From: Beroe ovata
Taxonomy: Eukaryota > Ctenophora > Nuda > Beroida > Beroidae
NCBI GenBank assembly: GCA_946803715.1
Contig: CAMPET010000082.1
Span: forward strand, 214,111-225,551
Length of the DNA: 11,441 nt
Direction of reading: 5' to 3'
Shown here one piece after another: positions 8,120 to 11,441 of the stretch; position 1 is the first letter of the stretch, and each line of letters starts with the position of its first letter. Under the pieces are notes generated by a model, which was not told the origin of the DNA, did no database searches, and worked only from the letters and a program-made list of their open reading frames with translations. The position numbers were made by a program, and so were the translations under genes.

Positions 8120-8168
8120 ACGCTTCTGAGTCATTTACGCTTCTGAGTCATTTACGCTCAAGTCATTT
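8120..8168 (+). repeat. 17-bp tandem repeat inside the transposon
   Basis: ACGCTTCTGAGTCATTT occurs twice without a gap (8120-8136, 8137-8153). A third, shortened copy, ACGCTCAAGTCATTT, follows at 8154-8168. It lies about 160-210 bases from the right terminus, where hAT elements often carry repeated transposase-binding motifs. Only the repeat itself is seen. Confidence 0.9.
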
Positions 8169-8303
8169 ATAAATCCTCATGGGATATGAATCCCATAGAT
8201 GGCATCGCATCCTATGAAACACGGCAGCAGGTAGTCAGAAAATGAGTTTTCCAGCTTTTACTCTTGAACTGAAGGTACGGCTCCATAGCACAAAATTTCA
8301 AAA

Positions 8304-8328
8304 AACATGGGGCTGCGTGTGCACCCTA
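8304..8328 (-). repeat. hAT right terminal inverted repeat
   Basis: The reverse complement begins TAGGGTGCACACGCAGCCCC, matching the left end exactly for 11 bases and then imperfectly. The target duplication follows immediately. Confidence 0.88.
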
Positions 8329-8336
8329 ATCTGCAT
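8329..8336 (+). repeat. right 8-bp target-site duplication
   Basis: ATCTGCAT is identical to 5210-5217. The perfect match suggests a fairly recent insertion or chance preservation. Confidence 0.9.
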
Positions 8337-8579
8337 GTTTCTTATGATAGAGCCAATGGTAGTAACTAATTGATACCCTTCGAGCCTAAGGGTATCAGGG
8401 TGAGATTTTTTTCCTGTAACTCCAGTTCACTGCCACGGACGGGTGAGGAACTGAGTTCATATCACATCATATTAGAAGAACTTCAAAGTGGCTGCGAAAC
8501 CCAAACAATTTCAATTGTTTTTGACTATGATATCACTCATTTTCGTGGCAGATAAGTGTATTGCCTAAGTGACTAAGGT
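8337..8579. other. intronic spacer with one strong hairpin
   Basis: No gene is seen. At 8371-8397 the arms TGATACCCTT and AAGGGTATCA are exact inverses around a 7-base loop. In a eukaryotic intron this is not a transcription terminator. It may be a small palindromic relic. Confidence 0.7.
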
Positions 8580-8629
8580 CTAGTGCATGAGTAGGTGTTC
8601 AGCTATCATTTCATGTTTCAATCATGTCT
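8580..8629 (+). repeat. left flank repeat of the satellite array
   Basis: CTAGTGCA...AGCTATCATTTCATGTTTC.ATCATGTC resembles 9183-9233 (CTAGTGCA...AGCTTTCATATGCCGTTTC.ATCATGTC). The two diverged direct copies are about 603 bases apart and bracket the 143-base tandem array. Confidence 0.5.
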
Positions 8630-8639
8630 AAATGTCTCC

Positions 8640-9177
8640 TAGTATCATTCCTCTTCAAAAAGAGGCGTCTACCATTCTTAGTATCAGCGATAATTGGTTA
8701 ATTGGCCAATTAACCAATCATAGGGTAGTTGATGAACAAAATTATCGACTTTAGAATAAAGAGCTCATTCTATCGTATCGTTTCCCGTTAAAATAAACGT
8801 TTACCTCTCTTAGTTTTAGATATATTCATAATAATAAAATTAATTGGCCAATTAACTAATTAATTGTTGAAATATGAACAGAGTTATCGAGTCTGAAACA
8901 TAGAGTTGGTGCTATTGCATCATATTCCGTCAAAATGGAACGTCTACATCTCTAACTTTTCGAGGTATAGTCGATAAATACTTTGATTGGCCAATTAACT
9001 AATAAGGTGTTGAAATATAAGCGAAGTTATCAAGTCTGAAACAAAGAGTTGGTGCAATCGTATCATAGGTATTCCGTCAAAATGAAACATCAACAACTCT
9101 TAGTTTTTGAGTTATAGTCGATAATTACTTAAATTGGCCAAATAACTTATTAGGGGATCAACGAAGAAATTTATCAT
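8640..9177 (+). repeat. 143-bp satellite-like tandem array, about four units
   Basis: The core word TTGGCCAA recurs at 8702, 8844, 8987 and 9134, a spacing of 142, 143 and 147 bases. Between cores, the same landmarks return in order: GAGTTATCAAGTCTGAAACA, GAGTTGGTGC, TCCGTCAAAATG, CTCTTAGTTTT and ATAGTCGATAA. Units are noticeably diverged. The core in the first unit is a 26-base perfect palindrome (8693-8718). The size is near nucleosomal and typical of insect satellites, here as a short intronic array. Confidence 0.85.
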
Positions 9178-9182
9178 ATAGC

Positions 9183-9233
9183 CTAGTGCACGCTTCTTGT
9201 CCCAAGCTTTCATATGCCGTTTCGATCATGTCC
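9183..9233 (+). repeat. right flank repeat of the satellite array
   Basis: This is the diverged direct partner of 8580-8629. See that entry for shared landmarks. Confidence 0.5.
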
Positions 9234-9474
9234 CTATCTTTTATGGTCCTCGAGTTTACTCAATTACGATTTCGGTCGTCTTAGTCGTCGTCGTCGGGGA
9301 AGGCACTATTATTAATTTTTGGTGCTTTTATTATTTTTCGCTACCGTATTTTATTCTGGAAAAACGGCTAGACCGATTTGCATGAAATTTTCATGGTTCG
9401 TTCATATCGACATAGAGACAAGCTGTACAAATTTTCAAGGTGCATTATTGATTTCATATCTAGTGTTGGATATA
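9234..9474 (+). repeat. intronic dispersed-repeat fragment
   Basis: ACGGCTAGACCGATTTGCATGAAATTTTC near 9363-9391 is a phrase I recognise as recurrent in insect dispersed repeats (often near Helitron-like or SINE-like copies). It is preceded by a CGTCGTCGTCG run near 9285. No ORF of substance. The family is not assigned. Confidence 0.45.
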
Positions 9475-9541
9475 ATTGATTCAAGCAAAAATTCATTCAA
9501 TTGATTCAAGCAAAAATTCAATTAATTCAAGCAAAAATTTA
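9475..9541 (+). repeat. 21-25-bp tandem repeat, three units
   Basis: ATTGATTCAAGCAAAAATTCA occurs at 9475 (25 bases, with an extra TTCA), 9500 (21 bases) and 9521 (21 bases, with an A change and TTTA end). Confidence 0.9.
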
Positions 9542-9584
9542 GTTTTATGAATCTTCGAAAATGCCTTTGAATCATTTATATTCC

Positions 9585-9806
9585 TTAGTCCTTTTGGCAC
9601 ACCTTCGCTCCCAAATAATAACAACAACACATCCTTAATCCAAAACAGCACAAAAAGGTTTTCCTATCGATTGAGATATTAAGAGTGACTGGACGTCTGG
9701 AGGTCAAGACTAAACTACATTCCCGAAACGTTGATTTTATGAAGGAGCTCCAAGCAACTTGAGCAATGTTCATAAAAATTGAAGAAGAATTTAAAGAGCA
9801 AAGCAA
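9585..9806 (-). pseudogene. possible insect odorant-receptor-like exon fragment (weak)
   Basis: This 73-residue minus-strand frame contains IAQVAWSS, then FRECSLVLTSRRPVTLN, a Leu/Ile/Phe stretch and CCYYLGAKV. The spacing FRxxLxxxxxRRPVxLx...F...YY loosely recalls the C-terminal part of insect odorant receptors (kk.LL.fm.RaqkPv.Lta...l...tF......sY). Key features such as the TA(G) pair and the S-Y-Y-F end are not clear, and no neighbouring exon was found. It may be chance. It lies antisense in the zinc-knuckle gene's long intron. Confidence 0.15.
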
Positions 9807-10094
9807 TCAAAGAACCATTGTCAGAAATGAGCTTCCATTTTACTATCACAGCAGTTCCATGTAACCATGGCTACACTTATTATAGTTCAAAATCTATACA
9901 AGCAACACTGCTGCACACTCCATTTCGTGACAAACAACGGACGTAGGAACAAACATACATCCAAACTGAACTGAACAAATTATAATATGGATTATAATGA
10001 ATCATGCATACATTTTGATTTTTAAAGACAGCTTATCCAACAATCTGCTTTTCATGTATCCTGTTGCATCAGAACAGTACCCCATCTATTTCAG
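9807..10094. other. intron end, no gene seen
   Basis: Non-coding AT-rich sequence. It finishes with the acceptor tract CCCCATCTATTTCAG before the exon at 10095. Confidence 0.5.
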
Positions 10095-10129
10095 GAATGT
10101 GGATACAACACCTGGTGCAGCTGCTGTAG
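10095..10129 (+). CDS. candidate 35-bp exon of zinc-knuckle gene
   Basis: Flanked by CTATTTCAG and GTAG|GTATGG. In the frame set by its neighbours it reads (AA)G-NVDTTPGAAAV-G. The opening G completes the Lys codon started at 4491-4492, and the closing G pairs with CT at 10218 to give Ala. The other two frames do not join their neighbours. The exon is very short, and the case rests on both splice sites and both phases agreeing. The intron to the next exon is 88 bases, a normal insect size. Confidence 0.5.
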
Positions 10130-10217
10130 GTATGGTTGGGTTATAAAAACACACCTATTTTCCAATGTGATGATCTTCATTCTATGCTGCTTTATTAACA
10201 TCCTTGACAACTTTCAG

Positions 10218-10334
10218 CTCCTGCTCAAACAAATGGAATTGGGTCAAGTAATGGTCTGGGACACAGTAACCCTGCCAGTACGAACTCTTTTGGGGGTAAC
10301 CCTGTCAGTACGAACTCTTTTGGGGGTGGTGGAG
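10218..10334 (+). CDS. exon of zinc-knuckle gene: Ser/Asn/Gly-rich FGG repeats
   Basis: The exon lies between CAACTTTCAG and GGAG|GTAAAC, 117 bases, phase 1 at both ends. It encodes PAQTNGIGSSNGLGHS, then NPASTNSFGG and NPVSTNSFGG, ending GGG. The two decapeptides come from a 30-base tandem duplication with a single C/T difference (GCC/GTC). Low-complexity, Gly/Asn/Ser-rich FGG stretches of this kind form the disordered N-terminus of Vasa-type helicases and other RNP-granule proteins. The exon is followed by an 893-base intron carrying an antisense LINE fragment, then by the zinc-knuckle exon in the same phase. The longer plus-strand frame that reads on past 10334 runs into the intron. Confidence 0.7.
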
Positions 10335-10535
10335 GTAAACAATTTCCTGATGATGAATAAATAAAATAAATAAGAGTATGATGATGCCATAACGAATCGC
10401 CACTCTAAATATCAAAGACCTAACAAATCAAAAGTAATAATTAAGTTGAAAATATCAGTTATTCCATCGTCACAAATAAGAGTAAAAAATTAAATTACAA
10501 AATTGAAAGTTTAATTTAAAGCAAACACGATAACA
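10335..10535 (-). other. LINE 3' untranslated tail in intron
   Basis: This AT-rich stretch lies just downstream (minus sense) of the reverse-transcriptase stop. It ends near the exon donor in an ATAAATAAAATAAATAA run (10356-10373), the kind of A/T simple tail found at non-LTR retrotransposon 3' ends. Confidence 0.45.
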
Positions 10536-10993
10536 CTACAATACATCAATAAATATTAATAAACTTTTAATAAAAGGAGTGCTTATAAGGTAACTGTTAT
10601 GCTCAATCTTCTTTTCTAAATAGTTGCCAGATTCTATGCGACTTAAAACTTCATTTGATATTTCCCAAAAATTACCACTCTCACAAATACCCGAACAAAT
10701 GGTCCGTATTTTATGATTCTCCAATTTACTTTTAAAATCATTCATCGAGGTGTCATTCCTAACATCACTTGGAAGCTTATTCCAATACATCATAACACGA
10801 TCATTAATAAAATTCCTAAAGAGACGTGAAATTTGTGTACCTTTGCTCTTCCTAGACTTACACACTTCATACCTGATCTACTAAAATTGAACACACCACT
10901 TAAATTTGATACTCCATTACAAACTTTGAAAACTTCTACAGATCGCCCCTCGATAATGATAATTTTGTTGACTTGAAAGCAGTTCAACCACAT
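10536..10993 (-). pseudogene. LINE reverse-transcriptase C-terminus, truncated and frameshifted
   Basis: In minus sense the upper part (from about 10975) reads EGRSVEVFKVCNGVSNLSG. The frame then shifts near 10865-10880 into RYEVCKSRKSKGTQISRLF and NFINDRVMMYWNKLPSDVRN, followed by SMNDFKSKLENH and a stop at 10536. The order RxxxxEVFKxxxG, basic stretch, FxxRVxxYWNxLPxxV, FKxxL is the characteristic C-terminal tail of CR1/jockey-like LINE polymerases. No catalytic palm is present, so the copy is 5'-truncated. It sits antisense inside the 893-base intron of the zinc-knuckle gene. Confidence 0.72.
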
Positions 10994-11227
10994 TGCTCCG
11001 CCCTCACATTATATGTATAACCTACATGCTGTCAGATGATAGAACATCTGTAGAGATTCCGGACGAACGAAAATTCTGGATTTTTAGTTTCTGGCTATAT
11101 TATCTATGGACGAAACAATTAAACACTTCTTCCTATCCAGAGTTTTCTGTGTGTCGATATAACAGTCAATAATGATAATGTAGTCTGATAATGTAGTATT
11201 ATGGCAATCTACTCAGTATGTTCGCAG

Positions 11228-11296
11228 GTGGTAATGCGTGTCGAGTGTGTAATGAAGAGGGGCATTTCGCAAGAGACTGCCCCAACAAGGGATCAG
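11228..11296 (+). CDS. exon of zinc-knuckle gene: CCHC zinc finger (Vasa-like?)
   Basis: A 69-base exon after TATGTTCGCAG and before TCAG|GTATAT, phase 1 at both ends. With the G from the previous exon it reads G-GNACRVCNEEGHFARDCPNKGS-G. CRVCNEEGHFARDC is a perfect CX2CX4HX4C zinc knuckle of the retroviral-nucleocapsid/CNBP type, which binds single-stranded RNA or DNA. The upstream exons add FGG repeats and GFGRGKG, which together suit insect Vasa (DDX4), where knuckles precede the DEAD-box core. CNBP/GIS2-like or other knuckle proteins remain possible, since the helicase motifs lie outside the window. A 14-base direct repeat brackets the exon (11156-11169, 11397-11410). Confidence 0.8.
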
Positions 11297-11411
11297 GTAT
11301 ATTCAAGAAACATTGTATATTGTATATGTCCACAAATGTTGTACATTATACTCTTCCTTCTTCCGGAAATCAGATCATCTGTTTTCCATTTGCTGTGATA
11401 TAACAGTCAAG

Positions 11412-11441
11412 TCTGTGTGCGTGTGTGTGTGTGTGTGTGTG
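11412..11441 (+). repeat. (GT)n microsatellite, runs off the window
   Basis: A TGTGTGCGTGTGTGTG run with one C interruption continues to the last base, so its full length is unknown. Confidence 0.95.

Larger units (their letters stand above)
5218..8328 (-). mobile_element. hAT-type DNA transposon, 3111 bp, complete ends
   Basis: The element is bounded by TAGGGTGCACA and its exact inverse TGTGCACCCTA, flanked on both sides by the perfect 8-base duplication ATCTGCAT. Beyond the first 11 bases the inverted similarity continues imperfectly through a CCCC block to about base 25. TAGGG termini with 8-base duplications are typical of the hAT superfamily. The interior holds a minus-strand spliced transposase relic (about 5556-7738), which fits this class. 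It lies antisense in the long intron of the plus-strand zinc-knuckle gene. With intact ends but a broken transposase, it is presumably non-autonomous. A P-like or Merlin-like element also gives 8-9-base duplications, but the transposase motifs favour hAT. Confidence 0.88.

Noticed and set aside
5215-8331. PIF/Harbinger reading of the transposon with a TTA/TAA target duplication
   Set aside because: TTA at the left and TAA at the right are inverse, not direct, copies. Treating TA as part of the terminus instead reveals a perfect direct 8-base duplication, which fits hAT.
8371-8397. Stem-loop resembling a rho-independent terminator
   Set aside because: The context is an intron of a eukaryotic gene and no T-run follows, so a terminator role is not sensible.
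10167-10364. 65-residue frame starting at 10167 as a stand-alone gene
   Set aside because: Its frame differs from that of the FGG-repeat exon. The splice sites at 10217/10218 and 10334/10335 and the phase match to the knuckle exon support the exon reading instead.

Overview
This is a eukaryotic window, most likely from an insect. It is AT-rich, it has short coding exons with GT/AG borders, and it is crowded with LINE tails, a DNA transposon, satellites and inverted repeats. A hemipteran host such as a planthopper is a guess from the style of the repeats. Nothing resembles bacterial operons, CRISPR, rRNA or tRNA.

The best host-gene signal is a plus-strand chain of four small exons: 4428-4492, 10095-10129, 10218-10334 and 11228-11296. 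All three junctions keep one reading frame. The joined product begins GFGRGKGLK, passes through a Ser/Asn/Gly-rich stretch with two copies of the decapeptide NPASTNSFGG, and ends in a CCHC zinc knuckle, CRVCNEEGHFARDC. This layout resembles the N-terminal half of a Vasa/DDX4-type germline RNA helicase. The helicase core would lie beyond the right edge, so the name is tentative.

The 5.6-kb intron between the first two exons holds a complete-looking hAT-type DNA transposon (5218-8328, 3111 bp). It has TAGGGTGCAC termini and a perfect 8-bp target duplication, ATCTGCAT. Inside, on the minus strand, is a decayed spliced transposase gene. Its HWDGK, FDTTSSDTG, ACRHH and HLW...YLTEELV blocks are readable, but it carries stops and frameshifts. 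Right of the transposon are a 143-bp tandem satellite (about 8640-9177) and other short repeats. The 893-bp intron between the last two exons contains an antisense LINE reverse-transcriptase tail.

The left 4.4 kb is mostly repeats. It holds a second, unrelated LINE tail (25-327), a possible orphan exon (828-1000), and an 11-bp tandem array containing an ambiguous base. At 1485-2297 there is a striking pair of interlocked inverted repeats in which each arm forms the loop of the other palindrome. A 31-bp perfect palindrome, a 22-bp minisatellite and the relic of a retrotransposon ORF1-like gene (3230-3928) follow.
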